Source: G963666705 sp963666705 (lineage in GTDB: Bacteria > Pseudomonadota > Alphaproteobacteria > CADEGL01). From it: a stretch of DNA of 64,000 nt. Shown one piece after another: positions 54,848 through 64,000 of the stretch. The position numbers were made by a program, and so were the translations under genes. Location: positions 682,001 to 746,000 of the forward strand of contig CAXXKO010000001.1 in NCBI GenBank assembly GCA_963666705.2, read 5' to 3'. The notes under the pieces were generated by a model. It was not told where the DNA came from, made no database searches, and saw nothing but the letters and a program-made list of their open reading frames with translations. Within the stretch, counting starts at the first letter, position 1, and each line of letters opens with the position of its first letter.

Positions 54848-55258
54848 TCAGGTCCGGTCGGCCTTGGCGGCGAGGTACGCCGACAGGGCGACCGCCTGAT
54901 TGTGGTCGCGGTCTCGCGCCGAGAATATGAGCGTGATCGGACCGTCGCGGGCGCGCGAGAGGATCTCGGCCACGAGGTCCTGGCGGGTACCCAGTTCGGC
55001 GGCATAACGCCGCTTGAACTCCGGCCAGCGAGACGGGTCGTGACCGAACCAGCGTCGGAGCTCCGCGCTGGGGGCGACCTCCTTCATCCAGGCGTCGAGA
55101 GAGGCACTCTCCTTGGAAACGCCGCGTGGCCAGAGCCGGTCGACGAGCAGCCGATACCCGTCGCCCGGCTCCGGCGGCTCGTAAATTCGTTTTACGCGAA
55201 TTTCCAAGCGTGGCCCTCTCTGGTCTCGCGGCGCTCGACCCTGTCCTGTCCCGTTCAT
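54848..55258 (-). CDS. DUF488 family protein
   Basis: 136 residues (start may instead be TTG at 55207, giving LEIRVKRIYEPP). Signatures: GYRLLVDRLWPRGVSKE, WMKEVAPSAELRRWFGHDP and FKRRYAAEL. Cytoplasmic, function unknown, often near stress or oxygen-related genes; here next to a truncated haemoglobin. Confidence 0.88.
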   Translation of the reverse strand: MNGTGQGRAPRDQRGPRLEIRVKRIYEPPEPGDGYRLLVDRLWPRGVSKESASLDAWMKEVAPSAELRRWFGHDPSRWPEFKRRYAAELGTRQDLVAEILSRARDGPITLIFSARDRDHNQAVALSAYLAAKADRT

Positions 55259-55280
55259 GGAGAACCGGCCGTGGGCGGGG

Positions 55281-55751
55281 CTACTGGTCCTCGACCTCCA
55301 CGATGTCGGGCCGGAGGCTACCGATGATGATCAGGAGCTCTTGCCGCTCCTGTTCGGGGACTCCGAACTTGTTGAGAGTGTCGACGAGGTGGTTGACCAC
55401 GATGTCGAACTCGCTGGCCTTGATGCCCAGGCCGCCATGGACCACGGCGGCCGGACGACTGATCACCTTGCAGGGACCGCCGGTGGCGAAGCAAACGAGG
55501 TTCTTGTTTTTCTGTCGAAAGCCCTGGCGTGTGTCGTCGCCCATGCCGAAAAATCGCTTGCCGACGACCGGATCAGCGAAGAGCTTCGATGCGAAGTCGT
55601 CCACCACCGCCGAGATCGCGTCGTAGCCGCCCAGGCGCTCGTAGAGCGTTGTTTCCTGGGCCCGGGCGGTTGGAGGCAAGGCGAGGACGAACATGACCAG
55701 GGCGATCGAGGCGAAGAGAGCGGATTGCGAAAGGGCCTTTCGAGAGCTCAT
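55281..55751 (-). CDS. Group 1 truncated haemoglobin with signal peptide
   Basis: 156 residues from ATG at 55751 with GAAGGAA upstream; ATG at 55775 is less likely. Residues 1-31 form a Sec signal (LFASIALVMFVLALPPTARA, cleavage before QETT), so it is exported. The globin has LYERLGGYDAISAVVDDF, CFATGGPC, and VHGGLGIKASEFD with the proximal His. Exported group 1 haemoglobins are linked to NO or O2 handling in the periplasm (inference). Confidence 0.88.
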   Translation of the reverse strand: MSSRKALSQSALFASIALVMFVLALPPTARAQETTLYERLGGYDAISAVVDDFASKLFADPVVGKRFFGMGDDTRQGFRQKNKNLVCFATGGPCKVISRPAAVVHGGLGIKASEFDIVVNHLVDTLNKFGVPEQERQELLIIIGSLRPDIVEVEDQ

Positions 55752-56437
55752 GGTATTTCCTTCTTCGATTGTCATGGGTTATTCCCTTCTCGTGAGCGCA
55801 GCGGAAGATTCCGCCCATGTGGAGGCGCCCGCCGCATCCACATGGGCGGTCCATCAATACCAATGGGTCCTACGAAAGACCGATCGTATGTTCCCGCAGT
55901 TGCCGGGCGCAGCGATCTCGCGTGGGGCGCTACCATGGTCTCTCCTTGCCTCGTCGCTCGATCGCCGAAATCGATCCGGCGAAAGCGGAGCCTGCACCGC
56001 GGGTAGGGGGGAAGAAAGTTTCTAGCGGCGAGTAATACCAACGGCCCATAAGAATGACCCGTTGTATGTTCCCTCAAGCGCCGGGCGGGCGCATCCGCGC
56101 CCTTGGCTTACCTCGCATAAGCTCGGGCGCGCGGTCGCGCTTGCCAGCGGTCGATGAGTCAAGCTCATCGGCCGCTGGTATAACGTACCTCAGACGCCGC
56201 GTGACATCCCACCCAACTGGTCAGAAAGTGCAAGGAAACCAAATATGATTGGCATGCGGAATGCGCATGCCGCGCGCCGAGGACGAACCGAGATCCGCCA
56301 CGGCCGGGCGGCATCGGCCCATATGGATGTAGGCGGGGCGCATCGCCGTGGGCATCGGTACCGATACCGAATGTGGCGGCGACATTTCGACGGTGATAGT
56401 CTCGGCGGCGACAGGCCGGGAAAGCTCGACGGGTCAA
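55752..56437. repeat. Intergenic region with four palindromic elements
   Basis: No gene. (1) 55811-55849: perfect 13-bp arms CCGCCCATGTGGA / TCCACATGGGCGG. (2) 55857-55889 and (3) 56035-56067: two related elements, each starting ATACCAA(T/C)GG and ending GTAT within 33 bp, followed by similar DNA (TTCCC..AG..GCCGGGCG); probably a dispersed family. (4) 56145-56177: CAGCGG-T-CGATGAG / CTCATCG-G-CCGCTG. The ATG at 56348 is in frame with hyuA but far upstream of the conserved start. Confidence 0.6.
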
Positions 56438-58534
56438 ATGGCATACCGCATCGGCGTCGATATCGGCGGGACCTTCACCGACTTCGCGCTCTTCGACGAG
56501 GAGCGCGCGGCGATGATGATCCACAAGCGGCTCACCACTCCCGACGATCCGTCGGAAGCGGTGCTGGCGGGCATTCCCGTGCTGCTCGCGCAAGGCGGCG
56601 TCGCGATTCCGGCGGTGGAGGCGATCTCGCACGGCACCACGCTCGTCACCAACGCGGTGATCGAGCGCAAGGGTGCCGTCACCGGCATGCTGGTGACCGA
56701 GGGGTTTCGCGACATCCTCGATATGGGCCTCGAACAGCGCTACGACCTGTTCGATTTGCGCCTGCGCTTTCCCGAGCCGCTGGTGCCGCGGGGGCTTCGC
56801 CGCGAGGTGGCCGAGCGCGTCCGCTACGACGGCTCGGTGGCGCTGGACCTCGATCTGGAAGGCGTCCGGGACGCGGTCGCCGAGCTGGTCGCCGGCCACG
56901 GCATCGAGGCCCTCGCGGTCTGTTTCCTGCACAGCTATGCCAACCGAAGCCACGAAGCGCGCGCGCTCGAGGCGATCGGGGCGGCGTTCCCGGACCTCTA
57001 CGTCTCCACCTCGGCGGACGTGTTCCCCAACATGCGGGAATACGAGCGCTGGACGACGACGACCATCAACGCTTACACCCAGCCCATGTTCGACCGCTAT
57101 CTCGGGCGCCTGGAGGACGGCCTCGGCGCGCTCGGGTTTGCCGGCCGGCTCTATATCACGACCTCGAGCGGCGGCTCGCTCGCGCCCGATGCCGCCCGGC
57201 GCTTCCCGGTTCGGGCCCTCGAATCGGGCCCGGCCGCCGGCGCCCTCATGTCGGCGCATCACGGCCGCATCCTGGAACAGCCCCACCTCCTGTCCTTCGA
57301 CATGGGGGGGACGACGGCAAAGGGCGCCCTCATCCACGACCATGTGCCGCTCAGGAAATACGAGATGGAAGTAGCCCGCGTGCACGAGTTCAAGCGCGGC
57401 AGCGGCCTGCCCGTGAAGATCCCCACCATCGACATGATCGAGATCGGCGCCGGCGGCGGCTCCATCGCGGATGTGGATCAGCGCGGCCTGGTCCGCGTCG
57501 GCCCGCGCAGCGCCGGCGCCGATCCCGGGCCGGCATGCTATGGCCTCGGCGGCGTGGCGGCGACGCTGACCGATGCCAACCTCGTTCTCGGCTATCTCGA
57601 CCCCGGCTTCTTCCTCGGCGGCGAGATGCGGCTGGATGTCGGGGCGGCGGAGGCGGCGGTTCACCGGTCGGTCGCCGGGCCGATGGGCCTGGACCTGGCG
57701 CGCGCGGCCTGGGGCATCCACGAGATCGCCAACGAGGACGTGGCGCGCGCGTTCCGCATCCATGCGGGCGAGCGCGGGTTCGACTATAGGAACTGCTCGA
57801 TGGTCGCCTATGGCGGCTCCGGCCCGATCCACGCCCTGGCCATCGCCCGCAAGCTCAAGATCCCGCGCGCGATCTTCCCCATCGGCGCCGGCGTCATGTC
57901 GGCGCTGGGGCTTCTGGTGAGCCCGCTCTCCTTCGAGATGGCGCGCTCCCACCGGGTGTTCCTCGACGACCTCGATGCCGACGGTTTCGAGGCCATATTC
58001 GCGCCGGTCACCGAAGAAGCCTCGGGCTTCCTCCGCCGCGCCGGCATCGCCGACGGCGACATTCGCGTCTCGCGCAAGCTCGACATGCGTTACCAGGGCC
58101 AGGGCTACGAGATCGAAGTGCCTCTGCCCCCTGGTGAAAGTGTTGAGCAGGGCTTCGCCCGAATCACGGACCTCTTCGAGCGCCAGTACGCGAAGGTCTT
58201 CGCCGCCAGCAAGCTCGAGGAAGCCCTCGAGGTCGTGAACTGGAAGGTCGAGGCGACGGGGCCGCAGACGAGCCTGCGCGCCGGCTACAGCCTGACGAGC
58301 GGGGACGCGGCGCGGAGCGGCGCCGAGGCGCGCAAGGGGACGCGGCCGGCCTACGTCTCTCAAGCGGCGGAATTTGCGGATTGCCCGGTCTACGACCGCT
58401 ACGCGCTTATCCCGGGTGCCGAAATTGTCGGCCCGGCCCTCATCGAGGAGCGCGAGAGCACATGCGTCATCGGCGCGGGCGATATCGCGCGCGTCGACGC
58501 GCATGCGAACCTGATCGTCGAGCTCTCGGCCTGA
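56438..58534 (+). CDS. hyuA: Hydantoinase/oxoprolinase subunit A (HyuA, N-methylhydantoinase A-like)
   Basis: 698 residues from MAYRIGVDIGGTFTDF at 56438. ASKHA ATPase fold: phosphate 1 VDIGGTFTD, SHGTTLVTNAVIERKG, phosphate 2 FDMGGTTAKG, adenosine motif IGAGGGSIA, SAGADPGPACYG. With HyuB it makes an ATP-dependent cyclic-amide hydrolase (5-oxoproline, hydantoin, N-methylhydantoin) or acetone-carboxylase-like enzyme. Followed by hyuB after 16 bp. Confidence 0.9.
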   Translation: MAYRIGVDIGGTFTDFALFDEERAAMMIHKRLTTPDDPSEAVLAGIPVLLAQGGVAIPAVEAISHGTTLVTNAVIERKGAVTGMLVTEGFRDILDMGLEQRYDLFDLRLRFPEPLVPRGLRREVAERVRYDGSVALDLDLEGVRDAVAELVAGHGIEALAVCFLHSYANRSHEARALEAIGAAFPDLYVSTSADVFPNMREYERWTTTTINAYTQPMFDRYLGRLEDGLGALGFAGRLYITTSSGGSLAPDAARRFPVRALESGPAAGALMSAHHGRILEQPHLLSFDMGGTTAKGALIHDHVPLRKYEMEVARVHEFKRGSGLPVKIPTIDMIEIGAGGGSIADVDQRGLVRVGPRSAGADPGPACYGLGGVAATLTDANLVLGYLDPGFFLGGEMRLDVGAAEAAVHRSVAGPMGLDLARAAWGIHEIANEDVARAFRIHAGERGFDYRNCSMVAYGGSGPIHALAIARKLKIPRAIFPIGAGVMSALGLLVSPLSFEMARSHRVFLDDLDADGFEAIFAPVTEEASGFLRRAGIADGDIRVSRKLDMRYQGQGYEIEVPLPPGESVEQGFARITDLFERQYAKVFAASKLEEALEVVNWKVEATGPQTSLRAGYSLTSGDAARSGAEARKGTRPAYVSQAAEFADCPVYDRYALIPGAEIVGPALIEERESTCVIGAGDIARVDAHANLIVELSA

Positions 58535-58550
58535 CCGCGGGAGGCAGCCC

Positions 58551-60206
58551 ATGACGAACACGGAACCGCGTATCGACGCCGTCAGCCTCGGCATCATGTG
58601 GGACCGGCTGGTCTCGCTCACGGACGAGATCCTCACATCACTGGTCCGGTCGTCCTTCTCCTCGATCGCACGCGAGAGCTACGATTTGAGCGTTGTCGTC
58701 CTCGACGCCGAATGCAACGCCATCGCACAGGGCTCCTACAGCGTGCCGTCCTTCACCGGCACCGCGGCACCGACCTTGAGGCATATGCTGAGGAAGTTTC
58801 CGCCCGAGACCCTGCGGCCGGGCGACGTCATCGCCACCAACGACAGCTGGATGGGGACCGGCCACCTTTTCGACATCTCGGTCATGCGCCCGGTCTTTCG
58901 CGGCGACCGGCTGGTCGGCTACACCCTCAGCATCTCCCACTTGCCCGATATCGGCGGCGTCGGGTTCAGCACGGAGGCCACCGAGATATTCCACGAGGGC
59001 CTGCGCCTGCCGATCTGCAAGCTGGCCCGGGAGGGCGAGGTCGATCGCTTCATCCTCGATCTCTTCCGCGCCAACTCGCGCGTCCCCGACCAGACCGTCG
59101 GCGACGTGATGGCCAACATCACCTGCAACGAGGTCGGCGGCCGGCAGCTCCTCGAGTTCATGGACGATTACGGCATCGCCGACCTGGGGCCGCTGAGCCG
59201 CGCCATCCGCGGCCATGCCGAGGCCGCCATGCGGGAGAAGATCCGCGCCTGGCGCGACGGCACTTACACCTACGAAGCCGACCACGAAGGCGTCGACGAG
59301 CCGATCAGGATCGCGGCTTCGGTCACAGTCGAGGGCGACGGGGTCGCAATCGACTTCGCCGGCACGAGCGGATGCGTCAATCGGGGCATCAACGTGCCCT
59401 TCGTCTACACCCGCGCGATGGCCAACTACGCCATCAAGTGCCTGACCATTCCGACCATCCCCAACAATGAAGGCTCCATCGCGCCGATCGCGATCACGGC
59501 GCCCGAGGGGTGCATCCTCAACGCCCTGCCCCCGTCCGCGACTGGGGGCAGGCACCTGGTCGGCCATTTCGTGACGCCCGCCGTCTTCAACGCGCTCGCC
59601 GAAGCCGTCCCCGCCATGGCCCAGGCCGATTGCGGCATGGTCAGCATCGCCAACTTCCGCGGCACCCACCGCGACGGCCGCCAGATCTCGACATTGTATT
59701 TCGCGGCGGGCGGCTTTGGCGCCCTCGAGGGCCACGACGGTGCCGCGACCACGCCGGGCCCGACCAATATGGCCGTCGTGCCGGTCGAGATCTGGGAGGG
59801 CCTCACCTCGCTCACCATCGAGCGCAAGGAGCTGACGGCGGACTCGGGCGGGCCGGGGGCGAGCCGTGGCGGCATCGGGCAGGAAACCGTGATGCGCAAC
59901 GATACGGGCCATCCGGTGACCGTCTTCACCATGGCCTACCGGACCCGGTTTCCCGCGCGCGGCCTCCTGGGCGGGAAGGACGGCCGCTTGCGCGAGAACA
60001 GGATCAACGGCGAAAACATCCACCCGAAGGGCCAGTTCACCCTACTGCCCGGCGACCGCATCAGCTTTCTCGAGGCGGGTGGGGGCGGCTTCGGCGACCC
60101 CGCCGCGCGACCCCGCGAATTGGTGCTGAGGGACATCCGCAACGGGTCCGTCAGCCTCGCGGGGGCCAAGCGCGATTACGGTGTCGAACTCGACTCGACG
60201 CCCTGA
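58551..60206 (+). CDS. hyuB: Hydantoinase/oxoprolinase subunit B, paralogue 1
   Basis: 551 residues; GGGAGG before ATG 58551. Signatures of HyuB: IMWDRLVSLTDEILTSLVRSSFS, DVIATNDSWMGTGHL, LPDIGGVG, GCILNALPPSATGGRH, then ADSGGPGASRGGIGQE and EAGGGGFGDP. Forms the second half of the enzyme with HyuA. Complete. Confidence 0.9.
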   Translation: MTNTEPRIDAVSLGIMWDRLVSLTDEILTSLVRSSFSSIARESYDLSVVVLDAECNAIAQGSYSVPSFTGTAAPTLRHMLRKFPPETLRPGDVIATNDSWMGTGHLFDISVMRPVFRGDRLVGYTLSISHLPDIGGVGFSTEATEIFHEGLRLPICKLAREGEVDRFILDLFRANSRVPDQTVGDVMANITCNEVGGRQLLEFMDDYGIADLGPLSRAIRGHAEAAMREKIRAWRDGTYTYEADHEGVDEPIRIAASVTVEGDGVAIDFAGTSGCVNRGINVPFVYTRAMANYAIKCLTIPTIPNNEGSIAPIAITAPEGCILNALPPSATGGRHLVGHFVTPAVFNALAEAVPAMAQADCGMVSIANFRGTHRDGRQISTLYFAAGGFGALEGHDGAATTPGPTNMAVVPVEIWEGLTSLTIERKELTADSGGPGASRGGIGQETVMRNDTGHPVTVFTMAYRTRFPARGLLGGKDGRLRENRINGENIHPKGQFTLLPGDRISFLEAGGGGFGDPAARPRELVLRDIRNGSVSLAGAKRDYGVELDSTP

Positions 60207-60288
60207 CCGAGACGCCGAAAACCTCTCGGGGCGAGCGATACGATGACCCGATCGCCGGACTTTTCGCTGTGAGCTCATGAGGCAAGCC

Positions 60289-61950
60289 ATGACGATAGGC
60301 GAACCACGGATCGACGTCGTCAGCCTTGGCATCATGTGGGACCGGCTCATCTCGTTGACCGATGAAATCCTTACCTCGCTCGTCCGCTCGTCCTTCTCCA
60401 CGATCGTCCGCGAGGGCTACGATCTGAGCGTCGTCGTCCTCGATCCGGAGGGCAACGCCATCGCGCAAGGCACTTATAGCTTGCCGGCATTCACCGGCAC
60501 CGCCGCGCCGACGCTCGAGCATATGCTGCGGAAATTCCCGCCGGAAACACTCCGGCCGGGGGATATCATCGCCACCAACGACGCTTGGATCGGGACCGGC
60601 CATCTGTTCGATATCACGGTCATGCGGCCGGTCTTCCGCCGCGACCGGCTGGTCGGCTACACCATGAGCATCACCCACCTGCCCGATATCGGCGGCATCG
60701 GGTACGGCGCGGCGGCAACCGACATCTTCCTCGAAGGCCTGCGCCTGCCGATCTGCAAACTGGCCCGCGCGGGCAAGGTCGATCGCTTCATCCTCGACCT
60801 GATCCGCACCAACTGCCGCGTGCCGGACCAGACCATCGGCGACGTCATGGCCAACATCACCTGCAACGAGGTCGGTGGTCGGCAGCTCATCGAGTTCATG
60901 GACGATTACGGGCTCGACGATCTGATGCCGCTGAGCCGCGCCATCCGAAATCAGGCCGAAGCCGCCATGCGGGAGAAGATCCGCGCCTGGCCCGATGGCA
61001 CCTATTCGTACGAGGCGGATGTGGAAGGCATCGACGAGGCGATCGGGCTTGCCTGTACGGTGACGGTCGAAGGCGACGGCGTCGGCATCGACTTCCGCGG
61101 CACCAGCGGCTGCGTGTCGCGAGGCATCAACGTGCCGTTCTGCTACACCCGCGCCATGGCCAACTACGCCATCAAGTGCCTGACCGTCCCCTCCATTCCC
61201 AACAACGAGGGCGCCGTCGCGCCGATCACCGTGGCGGCCCCGGAGGGGTGCATCCTCAACGCGCTGCCCCCCGCCCCGACCGGTGCCCGGCATCTGGTCG
61301 GCCATTTCGTCACGCCGGCTGTCTTCAACGCGCTTGCCCAGGCCGTCCCGTCCATGGTTCAGGCCGACTGCGGCATGATCAGCGACTTGAACTGCCAAGG
61401 CATCCATCGCAACGGCCGCCCGATCTCGACCCTGTATTTCGCGGCGGGCGGCTTTGGCGCGTTGGACGACCGGGATGGTGCCGCGACCACGCCGGGCCCG
61501 AGCAACATGGCCGTCGTGCCGGTGGAGGTTTGGGAAAACCTGACCTCGATGACCATCGAGCGGAAAGAGTTGATGGCCGACTCAGGGGGTGCCGGCGCCC
61601 ATCGCGGCGGCCTCGGGCAGGAGACCGTCATGCGCAACGATACGGGCCATCCGGTGACCGTCTTCACCATGTCCAACCGGACCCGGTTTGCCGCCCGTGG
61701 CCTGTTGGGGGGGGAGGACGGGCAATTGCGGGAGAACCGGATCAACGGTGAAGTGGTCGACCCGAAGGGGCAATTCACGTTGCAGCCCGGTGATCGGATC
61801 AGCTTGCTGGAGGCGGGGGGCGGCGGTTTCGGCGCGCCGTCGGCGCGCGCCCGCGCGCTCGTGCTGAGGGACGTGCGCAACGGGTCCGTGAGCCTCGCCG
61901 GTGCGAAGCGCGACTACGGCGTCGAGATTGACCCGGCCGACCTGGCGTAG
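60289..61950 (+). CDS. hyuB: Hydantoinase/oxoprolinase subunit B, paralogue 2
   Basis: 553 residues from the ATG at 60289, which has GAGG seven bases upstream; an ATG at 60277 is possible. Clearly a tandem paralogue of the gene before it, with the same signatures throughout and dispersed substitutions (for example GIGYGAAATDIF for GVGFSTEATEIF). 82 bp separate the two. Two B subunits share one A subunit here, suggesting alternative substrate specificity (inference). Confidence 0.88.
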   Translation: MTIGEPRIDVVSLGIMWDRLISLTDEILTSLVRSSFSTIVREGYDLSVVVLDPEGNAIAQGTYSLPAFTGTAAPTLEHMLRKFPPETLRPGDIIATNDAWIGTGHLFDITVMRPVFRRDRLVGYTMSITHLPDIGGIGYGAAATDIFLEGLRLPICKLARAGKVDRFILDLIRTNCRVPDQTIGDVMANITCNEVGGRQLIEFMDDYGLDDLMPLSRAIRNQAEAAMREKIRAWPDGTYSYEADVEGIDEAIGLACTVTVEGDGVGIDFRGTSGCVSRGINVPFCYTRAMANYAIKCLTVPSIPNNEGAVAPITVAAPEGCILNALPPAPTGARHLVGHFVTPAVFNALAQAVPSMVQADCGMISDLNCQGIHRNGRPISTLYFAAGGFGALDDRDGAATTPGPSNMAVVPVEVWENLTSMTIERKELMADSGGAGAHRGGLGQETVMRNDTGHPVTVFTMSNRTRFAARGLLGGEDGQLRENRINGEVVDPKGQFTLQPGDRISLLEAGGGGFGAPSARARALVLRDVRNGSVSLAGAKRDYGVEIDPADLA

Positions 61951-61973
61951 TGGTTCGAATCCGACGCTTCGAG

Positions 61974-62020
61974 CCCTCTCCCCCGTATCGTCCCTTGGGG
62001 GGAGAGGGGGATTCTTTTGT
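61974..62020. terminator. Bidirectional terminator-like hairpin
   Basis: Stem CCCTCTCCCCC (61974-61984) pairs with GGGGGAGAGGG (61998-62008), followed by GGATTCTTTTGTT. It lies between the convergent hyuB paralogue and flavin oxidoreductase. The preceding TAGTGGTTCGAATCCGACG resembles the start of the hairpin repeat at 27127, so it may belong to the same dispersed family. Confidence 0.6.
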
Positions 62021-62047
62021 TACGTACATTCCATTGGACGGCGGTCC

Positions 62048-64000
62048 TCAGAAGTCCTTGCACAGGCGGAGCGAATCGTAGATCGCGGCGTGGATGTTGC
62101 GGCTCGCCACCGCGTCGCCGACGCGGAAGAGCTGGAAGCTGCCTTCAGGGTTGTTGACGAGGGCCTGGGGCCGGCCGCCGAGCAGGGCGTCCAGATCGAG
62201 CTCGCCCAGGTTCCACGAGTGGGGCCGAAGCGCGAAATAGAGCTCGTCGCGGGGCAGGGTGCCGTGCTCGCACACCACCTGGTCGGTGATGCGCTCCTCC
62301 TCCTCGAGCGTGTATTCGTTGCGCAAGACCGCGACCAGGCGGTTGCCCTCGGCATAGATCCGCACCAGGCGCAGGTCGGGCGTCATGACCACGCCGCGCT
62401 GGTAAAGCTCGCGCAGATGGATCGGCCAGTTGGACAGGCCGACCTCGACACCCGCATAGCGCTCGGGCGCGGCGATCTCGACGCGGCTGCCCCGGGCGGA
62501 CATGAACTCGGCGCAGGACATTCCCTGGTGGTCGCCGTTATCGTCGAACAGCAGGACGCTCTCGGCAGGCTCGACGGCTCCGGTCAGGATGTCCCAGGTG
62601 CTGGCGGCCAGCTCGGCGCCCGGGATTGCGCCTTTGTTGGGCCGCCCACCGGTGGCGAGAACGACGATGTCGGGCGCTTCGGCCATGATCGCCTCGGCGG
62701 TGGCCTCCGCGCCCAGCCGCAAGTCCACGCCGGCCTTGCGCACCTGGCCATCGAGCCAGCGGGTCACGCCGCTCAGGGATTCGCGCCAGGTTGCGCGGGC
62801 CGCGATATTGACCTGGCCGCCGGTCTCTTCGCCCGCTTCGAACAGCACCACGCCGTTGCCGCGCAGGGCCGAGACCCGTGCCGCTTCGAGGCCCGCCGGC
62901 CCCGCGCCGACGACCACGACGCGCCGGCCGCCCCGCCCCCGTTCGATGGTGTGGGGCATGGTTTGCTCGCGCCCGGTTGCCGGGCTCTGGATGCACTGGA
63001 CCTCACCGGCGCCGAGGAGACGGTCGATACAGTAGTTGGCGCCCACGCACTCGCGCACGTCTTCGGGCCGGCCGGCCGCGAGCTTGGCCACGATGTGGGG
63101 ATCGGCCATATGGGCGCGGGTCATCGCCACCAGGTCCACGTGGCCTTCCTCCACCGCCCGGGCCGCTGTGGCCAGGTCGTTGATGCGCCCGGCGTGGAAA
63201 ACGGGCAGGTCGGTCGCGGCCTTGACCGCGCTGGCCAGGTGGAGGAAGGGGGCCTGGGGGAACGACATGTTCGGCATGAGGACGGCGAGCGCGCGGTAGT
63301 CGATCGTGTTGCCGTGCATGACGTCGATGAAATCGACCATGCCGGTGCGCCCCACGGCTCGAATGACCTCGAGGCAGTCCGCGGCCGAGAGGCCGTCCTC
63401 CATCAGCTCGTCGCCCGAGATGCGCGCGCCGACGATGAAATCGTCGCCGACCTGACGGCGCACCTCGTCCAGCACCTCGAAGCTGAAGCGCATGCGGTTC
63501 TCCAGGCTGCCGCCGTGGCTGTCGGTGCGCTTGTTGGTGGCCGGCGACCAGAACTGGGCGATCAGGTGGGTGCCGGAATAGCTGAGCTCGATGCCGTCGA
63601 GCCCGCCCTCCTTGCAGCGCCGCGCGGCCTGGCCGAAATCGCGGGTGATGCGTCGGAAGTCCCAGTCCTCCATCGCCCGGGGGTGGGAGCGGTGCCAGGG
63701 CTCGCGCAGCGCCGAGGGCGCCACGGGTGCCAACCAGTTGCCCGCGTTCCAATGGGCGTGCCGGCCCATGTGGCTGATCTGGCACATGAGCGCGGCGCCG
63801 TGGCCGTGGACCCCATCGGCGAAGGCTTGCAGGTGCGGGATCACCGCATCCTCGGCCACCGTCATCTGGCCGAAGGCGGCCCGGCAGTCGGGCGAGACGG
63901 CGGAGGAGCCGCCGAAGATGGTGAGGCCGATGCCGCCCTTGGCCTTCTCTTCATGGTAGAGCCGGTAGCGCTCGAGCGGCATCCCATCGACCGGGTAGCC
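62048..64000 (-). CDS. TMADH-like NADH:flavin oxidoreductase (5' end outside window)
   Basis: At least 650 residues; the frame is still open at 64000 (GYPVDGMPLERYRLYHEEKAKGG), and by comparison with the paralogue at 5120 only about 30 residues are missing. FMN barrel signatures IFGGSSAVSP, HLIAQFWSP, SHGGSLENR; second domain VVVVGAGPAGLEAA. Its iron-sulphur loop reads ECVGANYCIDRLLGAGEVQC, again with Ala where the second Cys is expected. Substrate unknown; nearness to HyuA/B and RidA supports use of N-methylated compounds (inference). Confidence 0.87.
   Translation of the reverse strand, partial: GYPVDGMPLERYRLYHEEKAKGGIGLTIFGGSSAVSPDCRAAFGQMTVAEDAVIPHLQAFADGVHGHGAALMCQISHMGRHAHWNAGNWLAPVAPSALREPWHRSHPRAMEDWDFRRITRDFGQAARRCKEGGLDGIELSYSGTHLIAQFWSPATNKRTDSHGGSLENRMRFSFEVLDEVRRQVGDDFIVGARISGDELMEDGLSAADCLEVIRAVGRTGMVDFIDVMHGNTIDYRALAVLMPNMSFPQAPFLHLASAVKAATDLPVFHAGRINDLATAARAVEEGHVDLVAMTRAHMADPHIVAKLAAGRPEDVRECVGANYCIDRLLGAGEVQCIQSPATGREQTMPHTIERGRGGRRVVVVGAGPAGLEAARVSALRGNGVVLFEAGEETGGQVNIAARATWRESLSGVTRWLDGQVRKAGVDLRLGAEATAEAIMAEAPDIVVLATGGRPNKGAIPGAELAASTWDILTGAVEPAESVLLFDDNGDHQGMSCAEFMSARGSRVEIAAPERYAGVEVGLSNWPIHLRELYQRGVVMTPDLRLVRIYAEGNRLVAVLRNEYTLEEEERITDQVVCEHGTLPRDELYFALRPHSWNLGELDLDALLGGRPQALVNNPEGSFQLFRVGDAVASRNIHAAIYDSLRLCKDF

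Noticed and set aside
55811..55849. Riboswitch or attenuator for the haemoglobin gene
   Set aside because: A single perfect hairpin without a conserved aptamer-like structure; only a palindromic repeat can be supported.

Overview
The window is a G+C-rich (locally AT-rich), IS-saturated piece of an alphaproteobacterial chromosome, probably Rhodospirillales-like. The strongest taxonomic clue is the order bamE / ubiquinol-cytochrome c chaperone / DUF177 / rpmF / plsX / ihfA / merR, which is typical of Alphaproteobacteria. Very many insertion sequences, broken genes and a fresh large duplication suggest a genome in the early, IS-driven stage of decay seen in recently host-restricted or bottlenecked bacteria; the lifestyle is inference.

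Layout. 1-3989: two facing IS21 elements around remnants of a DUF3768 gene and a Sel1-repeat gene. 3987-8255: catabolic genes (an enolase-superfamily dehydratase cut by IS21, and a TMADH-like flavin oxidoreductase) plus an ACR3 arsenite exporter. 8256-17114: an IS graveyard with three IS1380 copies of 1653-1654 bp. The first is interrupted by a 755-bp non-autonomous element with perfect 43-bp terminal inverted repeats and by an IS3 element; between the copies lie 138-205 bp shards of chromosomal genes. 17128-21404: an unusual ureohydrolase, then IS4 and IS3 elements. 21581-23518: an RloA/RloB (AbiL-like) phage-defence pair. 23518-34145: IS630, H+-pyrophosphatase hppA and the bamE-merR core block, tRNA-Pro, a nitrilase-family amidase and a truncated amidohydrolase.

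The block 23129-34145 is repeated in direct orientation at 36716-45754, with an IS21 (34146-36715) exactly at the junction. The copies look identical apart from one substitution that I saw. After duplication, copy 1 gained an ISNCY/IS1202-like element (19-bp target duplication), and copy 2 lost 1764 bp (bamE, the chaperone and most of DUF177) through an 8-bp microhomology and gained an ISAs1 element. The lengths balance exactly (11017 - 1427 - 1764 + 1213 = 9039), so no other net length change separates the copies.

46946-53758 is a two-gene membrane-protein operon (TGATG stop/start overlap), broken by an IS3 in the second gene and by an IS21 in the first; that IS21 is itself broken by a second IS21. 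Removing the insertions restores both frames exactly. 53862-64000 returns to metabolic genes: an amidohydrolase fragment, RidA, DUF488, a secreted truncated haemoglobin, a hydantoinase/oxoprolinase set with one HyuA and two tandem HyuB paralogues, and a second TMADH-like flavin oxidoreductase running off the window edge.

The metabolic genes fit the breakdown of N-methylated or cyclic nitrogen compounds (betaines, hydroxyproline, hydantoins, guanidino compounds). That is a pathway-level inference only; no substrate can be read from the sequence.
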